Assembly (NCBI GenBank): GCA_025800305.1
Contig: JAOXRY010000151.1
Span: 1 to 14,055, forward strand
DNA length: 14,055 nucleotides
Direction: 5' to 3'
Source: Campylobacterales bacterium
GTDB taxonomy: Bacteria; Campylobacterota; Campylobacteria; Campylobacterales; SZUA-545
The notes below the pieces were generated by a model. It was not told where the DNA came from. It saw only the letters and a program-made list of their open reading frames with translations, and did no database searches. The translations under genes and the position numbers were made by a program. This document shows, piece by piece, positions 1 to 8,003 of the stretch (positions within the stretch are counted from its first letter, which is position 1; every line of letters begins with the position of its first letter).

Positions 1-138
1 TTCAGTTCTTGTTTACTCTGGCAATTTAATTTCGCAACATATTGTTTTGATAGTTGATATGAGTTATGTCCATTTTTAATGCTTTATCAGAAATATAGCT
101 ATGTTATAGCAATAGATATTCCTTTTAAGCAATTTAAA

Positions 139-153
139 TGATACTCATTATAA
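139..153. promoter_or_regulatory. Fur-box-like operator upstream of the heme c protein gene
   Basis: TGATACTCATTATAA matches the Fur 7-1-7 palindrome TGATAATnATTATCA at 12 of 14 defined positions. It overlaps the TATAAT at 149-154, so a bound repressor would block promoter access. That the site is bound, and by Fur, is inferred from the match and from the three better copies elsewhere in the window. Confidence 0.55.
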
Positions 154-154
154 T
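149..154 (+). promoter_or_regulatory. Candidate -10 box (TATAAT)
   Basis: This is a perfect TATAAT, about 75 bases before the ATG at 228. No clear -35 is seen, which is common for Campylobacterota sigma-70 promoters. Most of it lies inside the Fur-like palindrome. The implied leader is about 65 nt and ends in a strong AAGAAGGAAG ribosome binding site at 213-222. Confidence 0.45.
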
Positions 155-227
155 AATCAATTTAAAAAAAATAAAAAATCCGATTATCTAAGTAAGTTTA
201 AATTTATATAAAAAGAAGGAAGTTTTA

Positions 228-710
228 ATGAAAAAAATTGTTTTTAGTTTGCTAATGCTAATTACATTAAGTCATGGTTTAAGTCAATGGAATAAGGATA
301 ATGTATGGTTTTTTCAAAAAGTATGGTCTAATACAGGTGGAACTGAAGATGTTTCAAATCGTAATGTATATATAACAGAAAATCCCCATACAGGAGATGT
401 TCAGTTTTCATTAGATGTAATGGGAACTTATACAAATATACATAGAGTCAGATATAAAATAAATAATACAGGTTCTTGGAATTATATTTTTGAAATGCGG
501 AGTGAAGCTATTCATAAAGATTGGGATAATATCGTAGATGGATGGAAATATATTTATGAAATCAAAGATACTCAACCGGGAAATGATTATATAGTACAGG
601 TTATAGTAAATAACTCTTTAGAAGATTGGACAATTATTGATGCTAAAAATCCTCCTAATCCGAATTGTACAGGTTGTCATGCAAAATGGGGAAATAAAAA
701 ACTATTCTAA
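228..710 (+). CDS. Small secreted protein with one C-terminal heme c site; family not recognised
   Basis: This 160-aa protein begins with a typical Sec signal peptide: Lys-Lys, then a hydrophobic run to about residue 18. The mature part is rich in Trp, Tyr and Asn with alternating polar and hydrophobic residues, suggesting a beta-rich fold. Residues 147-151 are CTGCH, a c-type heme attachment motif (C147, C150, H151), in a Pro/Asn-rich tail only nine residues from the end. This is not the layout of a classical cytochrome c domain, in which the motif lies near the N-terminus. No distal ligand can be assigned. The ATG has AAGAAGGAAG upstream. It appears monocistronic: an AT-rich hairpin follows, then the hom promoter. 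The Fur-like site suggests expression in iron shortage. A periplasmic electron-transfer or heme-related role is only inference. Confidence 0.75.
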   Translation: MKKIVFSLLMLITLSHGLSQWNKDNVWFFQKVWSNTGGTEDVSNRNVYITENPHTGDVQFSLDVMGTYTNIHRVRYKINNTGSWNYIFEMRSEAIHKDWDNIVDGWKYIYEIKDTQPGNDYIVQVIVNNSLEDWTIIDAKNPPNPNCTGCHAKWGNKKLF

Positions 711-739
711 AAAGAAGACCTGATCAATACTTTAGAAAA

Positions 740-772
740 AGAAGTAGAAAATATAAAGATTTTTCTACTTCT
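740..772. terminator. AT-rich hairpin after the heme c gene, possible terminator
   Basis: An inverted repeat pairs AGAAGTAGAAAA (740-751) with TTTTCTACTTCT (761-772), 12 bp around a 9-nt loop. It starts 30 bases after the stop codon at 710. The stem is AT-rich and no clean U-run follows, so it is a weak candidate for a factor-independent terminator. It could equally be a 3' end-stabilising hairpin. Confidence 0.35.
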
Positions 773-917
773 AAATCAATTAAAATAAAACTTTCAATTC
801 TTTTCAATTATTAACAAAATAGAAGAGCAATTATAGATAAAATTATAAAGCTTCTAATTTTTCACTCTATATTTTTATTGAGTTCCAATTCTAGAATAAA
901 AATCAGTACCATTTTAG

Positions 918-923
918 TATAAT
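918..923 (+). promoter_or_regulatory. Candidate -10 box for the hom operon
   Basis: A perfect TATAAT preceded by a T-rich stretch (ATTTTAG) lies 28 bases before the hom ATG. There is no good -35 hexamer, as is usual for this phylum's housekeeping promoters. No Fur-like palindrome is nearby, in contrast to the other promoters in the window. The leader would be about 20 nt, carrying AAAGGA at 938-943. Confidence 0.5.
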
Positions 924-950
924 ATCCAGCATTATGAAAGGATTATTTTT

Positions 951-2210
951 ATGGTTAAATTAGGTGTTGTAGGCGTTGGAACTGTTGGTGTAAGTGTTAT
1001 AAAAATTTTAGAAGAGAATAAAGATATTATTAGTGCCAGAGCAGGAAAAGAGATTAAAGTTGTAAAGGGTATTGCTAAGAATCTTTCTAAAGATAGAGGT
1101 GTTAGCACTCCAATTACAGATAATTATAAAGACGTAACAGAAGATAAAGATATTGATATTGTAGTTGAACTTATGGGTGGTGTTGAAGAGCCTAAAGAAG
1201 TGGTTGAAAGTGCACTGAAAAATGGTAAATCAGTTGTAACTGCAAACAAAGCACTTTTGGCTTACCATAGATATGAATTGGAAGATTTAAGTGGTGATAA
1301 TGCTCTTGCGTATGAGGCAAGTGTTGCTGGTGGTATTCCGATTATTAAATCTTTAAGAGATGGTTTAAGTGCAAATCATATTGAGAGTATTAAAGGGATT
1401 ATCAACGGTACTTGTAACTATATGCTTACAAAAATGACAAATGAGGGTGTTGATTTCGATGAGATCTTAAAAGAGGCTCAAGATCTAGGATATGCTGAAG
1501 CAGATCCGACATTTGATATTGGTGGTTTTGATGCGGCTCATAAGCTTCTTATTCTAGCTAGTATCGCTTATGGAATTGATGCTAAACCAGAAGATATTTT
1601 AATTGATGGTATTGAAGAGATTACAAGTGAAGATATCAATTTTGCAAAAGAGTTTGGATACGCTGTTAAGCACCTAGGAATTGCTAAAAAAGTTGGAGAT
1701 AAAGTAAGTTTAAGAGTTCATGCTGCTTTAGTTCCAAAAGGTGAGATGATTGCAAAAGTTGATGGTGTTATGAATGGTGTTTCTGTAATTGGAGATAAGG
1801 TTGGTGAGACGATGTATTATGGTCCAGGAGCTGGTGGTGACGCTACTGCTAGTGCTGTGATTTCTGATATTATTGATATTGTAAGAGGAAATAAAACAGC
1901 TCCAATGCTTGGATTTAAGAAATCTTTGGAGAGAGGTTTAACTCTTATGGCAAAAGATGAGATTGAGTCTGAGTATTACATTAGACTTCTTGTAAAGGAT
2001 GAGACGGGGGTTCTTTCGGATCTGACATCTGTATTTGCCAAACACCAGATTTCAATTGGAACAGTTTTACAAAAAGAGAGAGGAGAGAGTGCAAATCTTT
2101 TCCTTTCAACTCATATGGCAAAAGAGAAAGATCTAATGGCAGCTCTTAATGAAATTGAGAGTCTAGGTTCTGTAGAGGACAAGCCAGTAATGATAAGAAT
2201 CGAAAGATAA
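951..2210 (+). CDS. hom: Homoserine dehydrogenase with C-terminal ACT domain
   Basis: The enzyme reduces aspartate semialdehyde to homoserine with NAD(P)H, at the branch to threonine and methionine, in the cytosol. The 419-aa length is normal for the monofunctional form. Residues 5-13 are the Rossmann loop GVVGVGTVG. The middle carries the family blocks GIINGTCNYM and LGYAEADPTFDIGGFDAAHK, the latter with the catalytic Lys/Asp region. From about residue 345 a regulatory ACT domain begins (YYIRLLVKDETGVLSDL), usually the site of threonine feedback. The ATG follows AAAGGA at a 7-nt spacing. It is the first gene of the 951-7172 unit, 30 bp before the molybdoenzyme gene. In Campylobacter jejuni, from memory, hom is followed by a UPF0102 gene and trxA, so the downstream neighbour here differs. 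Confidence 0.96.
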   Translation: MVKLGVVGVGTVGVSVIKILEENKDIISARAGKEIKVVKGIAKNLSKDRGVSTPITDNYKDVTEDKDIDIVVELMGGVEEPKEVVESALKNGKSVVTANKALLAYHRYELEDLSGDNALAYEASVAGGIPIIKSLRDGLSANHIESIKGIINGTCNYMLTKMTNEGVDFDEILKEAQDLGYAEADPTFDIGGFDAAHKLLILASIAYGIDAKPEDILIDGIEEITSEDINFAKEFGYAVKHLGIAKKVGDKVSLRVHAALVPKGEMIAKVDGVMNGVSVIGDKVGETMYYGPGAGGDATASAVISDIIDIVRGNKTAPMLGFKKSLERGLTLMAKDEIESEYYIRLLVKDETGVLSDLTSVFAKHQISIGTVLQKERGESANLFLSTHMAKEKDLMAALNEIESLGSVEDKPVMIRIER

Positions 2211-2240
2211 TTTTTAAAAGTATTTAAGAGGAAGAAAATA

Positions 2241-4295
2241 GTGAAAACAGTCAGTAGTGTTTGTACTTATTGTGGGACAGGGTGCGATATCTTGGCAGAT
2301 ATTGAAGATAATACTATACAGAAGATCTATGCTAAAAAAGATGGTGAAGTTAGTGAGGGTAAGCTATGTATAAAGGGGAAAGAGGGATATGAGTATCTTT
2401 ATTCTTCAAACAGAATTAAAAATCCTAGAGTTAAAAAATCTTTTATAGAAAAAAATAGAGCTAGCTTTCCAAAAGAGATCCAAGATAAACTATTTTTACT
2501 CCACTCTTATGATAATGATTTTTATGAGTGTGACCTTGATATTGCTATTAAGCTTGCTGGATGGAAGATAAAAGAGATTCTAGGAAAATATGGAAGTCAC
2601 AAAACTTGCTGTATTGGTGGAGCTAGAACCAGTAATGAAAATGCTTACTTTTTTAATAAGTTTGCAAGAGAATACTTAGAAACTCCTCATATTGACTGTT
2701 GTGCAAGGATCTGTCATGCTCCATCTTTAGCTGGCCTTAAAAGAACAGTAGGAGAGGGTGCTGCTACTAATCCTTTTGAGAGTATTTATAAGACAGATTT
2801 TATTTTGATTATTGGCTCGAACACAACAGAGGCTCATCCTATTGTTGCTTCAAAAATCAGTAGAGCAATTAAAAAAGGAGCTAAGTTAGCTGTTGTTGAT
2901 GTGAGAGAGACAGCTATTATGAAACAAGCTGATTATAAGCTTGTGATTCCTTATGAGACAAATTTATTAACTGTAAATAAGATGGCTCAGTATATTTTAG
3001 AAAATAACCTACAAGATGATGAGTTTATTAAAAATAGATGTGAAGGTTTTGATGAGTACAAAAAAGAACTTCTAGCAGAAGAACTTCAAAGTTTTGCTAA
3101 CCTTGAAGGGTATGAAGATTTAGAAGAGACTGTAAAAGAGGTTGCTAAAATTTACGCACAATCTAATTCTATGATTCTTTGGGGATTAGGTGTTTCTGAA
3201 CATATTGATGGAAGTGACACAGTTTCAGCATTTTCAAACCTTGCGCTCCTTACTGGAAATGTAGGAAAGGAAGAAGCAGGGCTAATGCCTTTAAGAGGAC
3301 AAAATAATGTACAAGGTGCCTGTGATATGGGTTGTCTTCCATATTATGACCTTGGATATTCACAGCCTAAAGAAGAAGGTTTAAAAACCCCAGACTTAAT
3401 CGATGAGATGATAGAGGGAAATATTAAATTTCTTTACAATATGGGAGAAGATATAGCCCATGTTCATCCTAACTTAAACAAAGTTCACAAAGCATTTGAA
3501 AAGCTAGAGTTTATTGTTGTAAATGAACTTTTTCCAAATGAGATTACAAAGTTTGCAGATATTGTTTTTGGTGTAAAAAGCCAGTATGAAAAGCAAGGTG
3601 TATATACTAATGCAGAACGAAGAATTAAATTAACCAATCCTCTGTATGAAAATAGTATTCCTGATGATTGGGAGATCTTTTTACAGATAGCAAGAGAGTT
3701 AGGAAAAGAAGGGAACTATGTCTCTTCTGAAGATATTTGGAAAGAGGTTCAGACTAAAAAGCCAGAGAGATATGGTGGTGCAAGTTATGAGCGATTAAAA
3801 CAAAGAGATGACAAAGGAATGCAGTGGCCAATTCCTGATGATGATACGCCACATCTACACCTAACCAAGTTCTCTACAGAAAATGGCCTTGGAAAATTCC
3901 TCTATAGAAGATGGGAAAAACGAGGTCATGTTGTATCACTTGAAACAAAAGATGGACAGTTTTACCTAACAACAGGAAGAATTATCGAACACTATAACAA
4001 CGCAGCACAGACAAAAGAGAGCGAGAAGCTTTGGAATAGACACAATGAGGATATTTTACTTGTGTCAGATCTTGATAACTTTGATGAAGAGAAAAGATAT
4101 ATTTTAAAGTCAGCTTTTGGTGAGACAAGACCTTTGAAAATCAAGATTACCAATAAGATAAAAAAAGGAACAATGTTTACATCTTTTCACCATTCAAAAA
4201 GTAAGGTTAACTTCTTGTTTGGTGATGAAAGTGATTCATTAACAAAAACAGCAAAATTTAAATCAATTGAAGTAGAGATTATTAGTGGAGTTTGA
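2241..4295 (+). CDS. Formate dehydrogenase-like molybdopterin oxidoreductase (FdhF-type, Cys form)
   Basis: This is a catalytic subunit of the Mo/W-bis-MGD family, 684 aa, close to E. coli FdhF (715 aa). The N-terminus binds one [4Fe-4S] cluster: C8-x2-C11-x3-C15-x27-C43, followed by the conserved Lys (CIKG). Residues 152-162 read DCCARICHAPS, matching the formate dehydrogenase active site. C158 replaces selenocysteine (codon TGT) and is followed by the conserved H159. The block LRGQNNVQGACDMG is also diagnostic. A dinucleotide-binding domain fills the C-terminus (YLTTGRIIEHYNN). There is no Tat signal, so the enzyme is cytosolic. No electron-transfer subunit, membrane anchor or maturation gene is adjacent, so the redox partner is unknown. 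The GTG start is supported by AAGAGGAAG at 2226-2234. Formate is the likely substrate, though related oxidoreductases share much of this signature. Confidence 0.88.
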   Translation: MKTVSSVCTYCGTGCDILADIEDNTIQKIYAKKDGEVSEGKLCIKGKEGYEYLYSSNRIKNPRVKKSFIEKNRASFPKEIQDKLFLLHSYDNDFYECDLDIAIKLAGWKIKEILGKYGSHKTCCIGGARTSNENAYFFNKFAREYLETPHIDCCARICHAPSLAGLKRTVGEGAATNPFESIYKTDFILIIGSNTTEAHPIVASKISRAIKKGAKLAVVDVRETAIMKQADYKLVIPYETNLLTVNKMAQYILENNLQDDEFIKNRCEGFDEYKKELLAEELQSFANLEGYEDLEETVKEVAKIYAQSNSMILWGLGVSEHIDGSDTVSAFSNLALLTGNVGKEEAGLMPLRGQNNVQGACDMGCLPYYDLGYSQPKEEGLKTPDLIDEMIEGNIKFLYNMGEDIAHVHPNLNKVHKAFEKLEFIVVNELFPNEITKFADIVFGVKSQYEKQGVYTNAERRIKLTNPLYENSIPDDWEIFLQIARELGKEGNYVSSEDIWKEVQTKKPERYGGASYERLKQRDDKGMQWPIPDDDTPHLHLTKFSTENGLGKFLYRRWEKRGHVVSLETKDGQFYLTTGRIIEHYNNAAQTKESEKLWNRHNEDILLVSDLDNFDEEKRYILKSAFGETRPLKIKITNKIKKGTMFTSFHHSKSKVNFLFGDESDSLTKTAKFKSIEVEIISGV

Positions 4296-4971
4296 TATAG
4301 AGATCTCATTAAAAAAGAAGAAGCTGTTAAACTCCAGTTTCACCCTTAATGACTCACTGGCTATTGTAGGTATGAGTGGAAGCGGGAAGAGTCTTACTTT
4401 AAAAGCAATTCTTGGAATGGTTCCAAAAGATATGGAGAGTAAGGTTAACATTGATTCCGAGTATCAACTGAAAAACGGCGAAAACCTCTCTTTCATTCCT
4501 CAAAACCCTTTCACATCATTAAATCCAATGGGAAAAATTAAAGACCAGTTTTTTTGTGAAGAAAAAAAAGCTATTGAACTATTAAAGGCTGTTGGATTAA
4601 ATGAGGAGATCTTAGAGAGATTTCCAGCACAATTGAGTGGTGGACAACTTCAACGTGCAATTATTGCAATTTCATTGGACTATGAACCAAAACTTTTACT
4701 TTTAGATGAGCCAACAACAGCTCTTGACTATGATTCTAAAGATAAGGTTCTACAGGTAATTAAAGATCTTCATAAAGAGTACGGATTTAAGATGATCTTT
4801 GTAGCACACGATATACCTGCTGTCTCTTCAGTTTGTGAAGATCTTTTGGTTTTAAAAGATGGAGAGATTATCGAGTTTGGAAAGATGGATGAAGTGTTAG
4901 AAAATCCTAAAGAGGCTTATACAAAAGAGCTTATAAATTCAGGTTTTAAAGATAGACAATGGCGAAAATAA
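4285..4971 (+). CDS. Orphan ABC transporter ATPase, OppD/NikD-like
   Basis: This is a complete ABC nucleotide-binding domain of 228 aa: Walker A G29-MSGSGK-S36, Q-loop Q73 in FIPQNPFTSLNP, signature LSGGQLQR at 117-124, Walker B LLLLDEPT at 137-144, D-loop ALD, and switch His H175. The Q-loop context resembles peptide/nickel importer ATPases (OppD, DppD, NikD). It lacks the C-terminal oligopeptide-importer extension with its Cys-rich motif, so it is shorter than typical OppD or DppD (about 320 aa). No permease or binding protein lies beside it. It starts with GTG inside the molybdoenzyme gene (11-nt overlap), has no clear ribosome binding site, and ends inside the PBP1A gene (13-nt overlap). 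Translational coupling is therefore likely. Its transport partner, if any, must be encoded elsewhere. Confidence 0.88.
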   Translation: MEFDIEISLKKKKLLNSSFTLNDSLAIVGMSGSGKSLTLKAILGMVPKDMESKVNIDSEYQLKNGENLSFIPQNPFTSLNPMGKIKDQFFCEEKKAIELLKAVGLNEEILERFPAQLSGGQLQRAIIAISLDYEPKLLLLDEPTTALDYDSKDKVLQVIKDLHKEYGFKMIFVAHDIPAVSSVCEDLLVLKDGEIIEFGKMDEVLENPKEAYTKELINSGFKDRQWRK

Positions 4972-7172
4972 TCCGTAAAAATTGGAAACTAATTCTTGTT
5001 GTAAAGATTGCTTTAGGAACTTTAGCTGGAGGGATTTTTGCGTTTTACATCGGATTTAATATTTACAAAGGTGATATTGATAAAGTAGTTTACTATACTC
5101 CAAAATTAACTACTCAGATCTATGATGCTCACGGAGAGTTGATTGCTAATCTTTTTGATGGTGAACATAGAACCTATGTCCATTTTGATGATATTCCACC
5201 AAGAGTTATTGAAGCAATTGTTGCTATTGAAGATACAAGTTTTTTTGAACATCCTGGAGTAAATTTCGAAGCGATTTTTAGAGCAGCTTATAAGGTGATT
5301 GTAGCAAGAAAAGCAGTTGAAGGTGCAAGTACAATTACCCAACAAGTTGTTAAGAATCTTCTTCTTACAAGAGAAAAAACAATCACAAGAAAAGCAAAAG
5401 AGGCTATTTTAGCACTTAAAATTGAAAGAGTATTAACAAAAGAGCAGATTTTAGAGAGATATCTTAATGAGATCTATTTTGGTCATGGATATTATGGAAT
5501 TAAAACAGCAGCAAAGGGATACTTTAGAAAAGAGTTAAAAGATCTAACTTTAAAAGAGGTAGGTATTTTAGTTGGACTTCCAAGAGCTCCTAGTTTTTAT
5601 GATCCAACAAAGCATAAACTTCACTCATCTGCAAGAGCAAATCTTGTTGTAGGAAGAATGTATAAGTTAGGTTGGATAAATCAAAGCGAGTATGAAGAGG
5701 CAATTAATGAAGATCCGGTAGTTTATTCAGATAGCAGAACTTTAAATAAAGCTCCATATATTGTTGATTATGTAACAGCACAGATGACACCAGAGTATCC
5801 AGATTTTAAAAGTGGTGGATATATTGTTAATACAACTATAGATCTAAAAGCTCAGGAGTTAGCAAGAGAAGCGATGACGTATGGTTATGAAAAAACCTAT
5901 AAAAGAATCAAAAGGTTTATTGCAAAAGAAGATAATAAAAAATATGAAGAGTATCTAATTAAATTAGGAGAATATAACGCTTTAGTAGAAGATACAAAGT
6001 TTAAAATCAGAGAGACCTTGGCTGGAGAAGATAATATTAGTGTTAATGGTGTTCTTCTATCTTCTTTAAATATCAAAGAAGATAGTAATTTTACAAAAAT
6101 CTTTGAAGTAGATCTAAACATTACCAAACCACAAGAGTATGTTCAAATTGATGAGAATCAGACTTTAAATAGATTAGATAGTTTTAATGGTGCTTTAGTA
6201 TCTATGAAGCAAGAGAGTGGTGAGATTGTTGCAATGGTTGGTGGTGTTGATTATAAAAAGAGTAATTTTAACCGTGCAGTTCAGACAAAAAGACAGGTGG
6301 GAAGTTCTTTTAAACCATTTCTTTATATGTCATCATTTGATTTAGGATACGCTCCTTCATCACTTATTCCTGATATTTCTAGAACTTATAAGTTTCAAAT
6401 CGATGAAAACACAGAACGAGTTTGGAAACCTTCTAACTATGAAAACAATTTTGTTGGTTTAATGACAGAGAGAGAAGCTATGATCCACTCTAGAAACTTA
6501 GCAACAATTAATCTTGTAACAGGAGTTGGATTAAAGCCAATTTTGGAAAAGCTTGATGATTATGGGTTTGAAGGACTTCCAAGAGATCTCTCCATCTCCT
6601 TAGGATCTTACTCTTTACCTCCAATTACTTTAAGTAAGCACTATACTGCAATTTCAAACTATGGTGTGATGGTTGAACCTAGAATTGTTAACTCTATAAC
6701 AGATAGATTTTTGCAAGTCAAAGAGTTTGAACCTGTAAAAACAAGGGTTACAACAGAGGGACAATCTTATTTAATGGTTGATGTTTTAAGAGATGTTGTA
6801 AGACGTGGAACAGGAAGAAGAGCAAGGGTTAAAGGAAGTGAAGCTGCTGGAAAAACAGGAACTACCAATGATTATAGAGATGCATGGTTTTGTGGTTTTA
6901 CACCAAGTCTTCAGACAATAGTTTGGTTTGGTAATGACAACTACTTACCAATAGCAGATAAAGAATCAGGTGGTAAGGTAGCAGGTCCAGTATTTCAAAA
7001 ATTTAATAATGAATATCTAAAAGTTCACCCAGAGTTTAAAAGAAAATTTGAAAGACCTGATAGTGTCTATGAAGTTAGACTACCAAACGGTAAAAAAGAG
7101 ATCTTTACAGATATCTCAAAACCACCAAAACGAAAAGCAGTTCAAAACGAAAAGCAAGATCTACTGTTTTAG
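4959..7172 (+). CDS. Penicillin-binding protein 1A, bifunctional transglycosylase/transpeptidase
   Basis: This 737-aa class A PBP polymerises and cross-links peptidoglycan. It has a short cytoplasmic tail, one membrane anchor (about residues 11-33) and a periplasmic remainder. The GT51 transglycosylase carries EDTSFFEHPG with catalytic E91, GASTITQQ at 122-129, the KNLLLTRE-type block from 132, and NEIYFGHGYYGI at 170-181. A linker of roughly residues 300-400 separates the modules. The transpeptidase has SSFK with nucleophile S449 and K452, SRN at 511-513, and KTGT at 632-635. All catalytic motifs are intact. The tail is basic (KPPKRKAVQNEK), as in PBP1A proteins. The ATG lies within the end of the ABC ATPase gene and has only a weak ribosome binding site. 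It is the last gene of the hom-led unit. Confidence 0.95.
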   Translation: MAKIIRKNWKLILVVKIALGTLAGGIFAFYIGFNIYKGDIDKVVYYTPKLTTQIYDAHGELIANLFDGEHRTYVHFDDIPPRVIEAIVAIEDTSFFEHPGVNFEAIFRAAYKVIVARKAVEGASTITQQVVKNLLLTREKTITRKAKEAILALKIERVLTKEQILERYLNEIYFGHGYYGIKTAAKGYFRKELKDLTLKEVGILVGLPRAPSFYDPTKHKLHSSARANLVVGRMYKLGWINQSEYEEAINEDPVVYSDSRTLNKAPYIVDYVTAQMTPEYPDFKSGGYIVNTTIDLKAQELAREAMTYGYEKTYKRIKRFIAKEDNKKYEEYLIKLGEYNALVEDTKFKIRETLAGEDNISVNGVLLSSLNIKEDSNFTKIFEVDLNITKPQEYVQIDENQTLNRLDSFNGALVSMKQESGEIVAMVGGVDYKKSNFNRAVQTKRQVGSSFKPFLYMSSFDLGYAPSSLIPDISRTYKFQIDENTERVWKPSNYENNFVGLMTEREAMIHSRNLATINLVTGVGLKPILEKLDDYGFEGLPRDLSISLGSYSLPPITLSKHYTAISNYGVMVEPRIVNSITDRFLQVKEFEPVKTRVTTEGQSYLMVDVLRDVVRRGTGRRARVKGSEAAGKTGTTNDYRDAWFCGFTPSLQTIVWFGNDNYLPIADKESGGKVAGPVFQKFNNEYLKVHPEFKRKFERPDSVYEVRLPNGKKEIFTDISKPPKRKAVQNEKQDLLF

Positions 7173-7210
7173 AACGCTAACCGATTAAAAGATACAATAG
7201 GAAAATAAGA

Positions 7211-7264
7211 GCAACTAGTTGCGAGGGCACTCCGGTTCGGAGTCCTTTGCTGAGCTTCGCTCAG
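7211..7264. repeat. Three tandem palindromes in the leader of the rluA-type gene
   Basis: The 105-bp gap between PBP1A and the next gene holds three adjacent palindromes: GCAACTAGTTGC (7211-7222), ACTCCG-GTT-CGGAGT (7229-7243) and CTGAGC-TTC-GCTCAG (7250-7264). The stretch is much more GC-rich than its surroundings. The last stem ends two bases before the AAGGAA ribosome binding site (7267-7272) of the gene at 7278. No U-run follows on the plus strand, so these are not ordinary terminators. They may be a structured leader, or an intergenic repeat element that occurs elsewhere in the genome. Confidence 0.6.
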
Positions 7265-7277
7265 AAAAGGAATAAAT

Positions 7278-8003
7278 ATGGAAAAAGCATATAAATTATT
7301 AGCAGTACAAGAGAAAATTTCCAATAAAGAAGCAAAAAAATTAATTGATGATGGGTATGTATTTCATACAGGAAGAAAGATAAAAATCGCAAGAGCTGAT
7401 ATGCCTTTGAATACAGTATTTAAGATCCATAAACCTAAAGATTCTAAGGTTCTTTATGAAGATAAAGATCTTATAGCTGTAGAAAAACCTTTTGGTGTCA
7501 ATAGTTACGATTTGGAGAAAAAGTATAAAGCTGAACTAATCCATAGGCTAGATAAAACAACCAGTGGAATTGTTCTTCTTTCAAAAAATGAAGAGTTTAA
7601 AAATAAGGCTGTTGAAGAATTTAAAGCCCAGAGAGTGAAAAAAGAGTACATCGCTATCGTCAATGGTACTTTTGCTGAAACTATGACAATAGAAGAGCCA
7701 ATTATGACTACAAAAGGTAGTGGTGTTGCAAGAAGTAGGGTGGATAAGTTTGGAAAAGAAGCAACAACTATTGTTACACCTTTGGAAGTTTTAGAAAAGA
7801 AGACAAAACTAAAAGTTGAGATCTTAACAGGAAGAACCCATCAGATTAGAGTACACCTTCAACACGTTGGATTTCCTATTTTAGGAGATACTGCTTATGA
7901 TGGACGAGACGCTAAAAGAATTTTTCTACACGCCCATAAAATCGCAATTTTTGATAAAGAGATTACTTCACCAGAACCAAAAGAGTTTACACTATCTGAA
8001 TAA
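7278..8003 (+). CDS. RluA-family RNA pseudouridine synthase
   Basis: The enzyme isomerises uridine to pseudouridine in RNA (rRNA or tRNA; the exact target cannot be read from sequence). The 241-aa protein begins with a short S4-like RNA-binding segment (about residues 7-40). The catalytic domain follows: LIHRLDKTTSGIVLL with catalytic D92 in HRLDK, the KEYIAIV strand around 122-128, and the GRTHQIRVHL block at 185-194. All key residues are present. The start ATG has AAGGAA five bases upstream, directly after a stable hairpin. The last 17 bases overlap, tail to tail, with the minus-strand NicO gene, so no terminator fits between the two genes. Confidence 0.92.
   Translation: MEKAYKLLAVQEKISNKEAKKLIDDGYVFHTGRKIKIARADMPLNTVFKIHKPKDSKVLYEDKDLIAVEKPFGVNSYDLEKKYKAELIHRLDKTTSGIVLLSKNEEFKNKAVEEFKAQRVKKEYIAIVNGTFAETMTIEEPIMTTKGSGVARSRVDKFGKEATTIVTPLEVLEKKTKLKVEILTGRTHQIRVHLQHVGFPILGDTAYDGRDAKRIFLHAHKIAIFDKEITSPEPKEFTLSE

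Noticed and set aside
2..79. Open frame from the left edge (reading SVLVYSGNLI...) ending at TAA 77-79, possibly the tail of an upstream gene
   Set aside because: Only 25 codons, no recognisable motif, and another frame is open for a similar length. It cannot be told from chance without the sequence to the left.
98..110. Small inverted repeat GCTAT-GTT-ATAGC in the left non-coding region
   Set aside because: A 5-bp stem in AT-rich DNA is expected by chance, and it is not followed by a T-run or placed at a promoter.
711..950. A hidden gene in the 240-base gap between the heme c gene and hom
   Set aside because: All frames are interrupted and only the hairpin and the TATAAT stand out; no ORF with a ribosome binding site was found.
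2712..2714. Selenocysteine at the formate dehydrogenase active site
   Set aside because: The codon is TGT, a normal Cys. No in-frame TGA is present in the gene.
4263..4451. Antisense open frame across the molybdoenzyme/ATPase junction
   Set aside because: It lies opposite two well-supported genes, lacks a ribosome binding site and has no recognisable domain.
5106..6127. Two antisense open frames inside the PBP1A gene
   Set aside because: They mirror a gene with all catalytic motifs intact; composition is that of a reverse-strand shadow, and neither has a family match.
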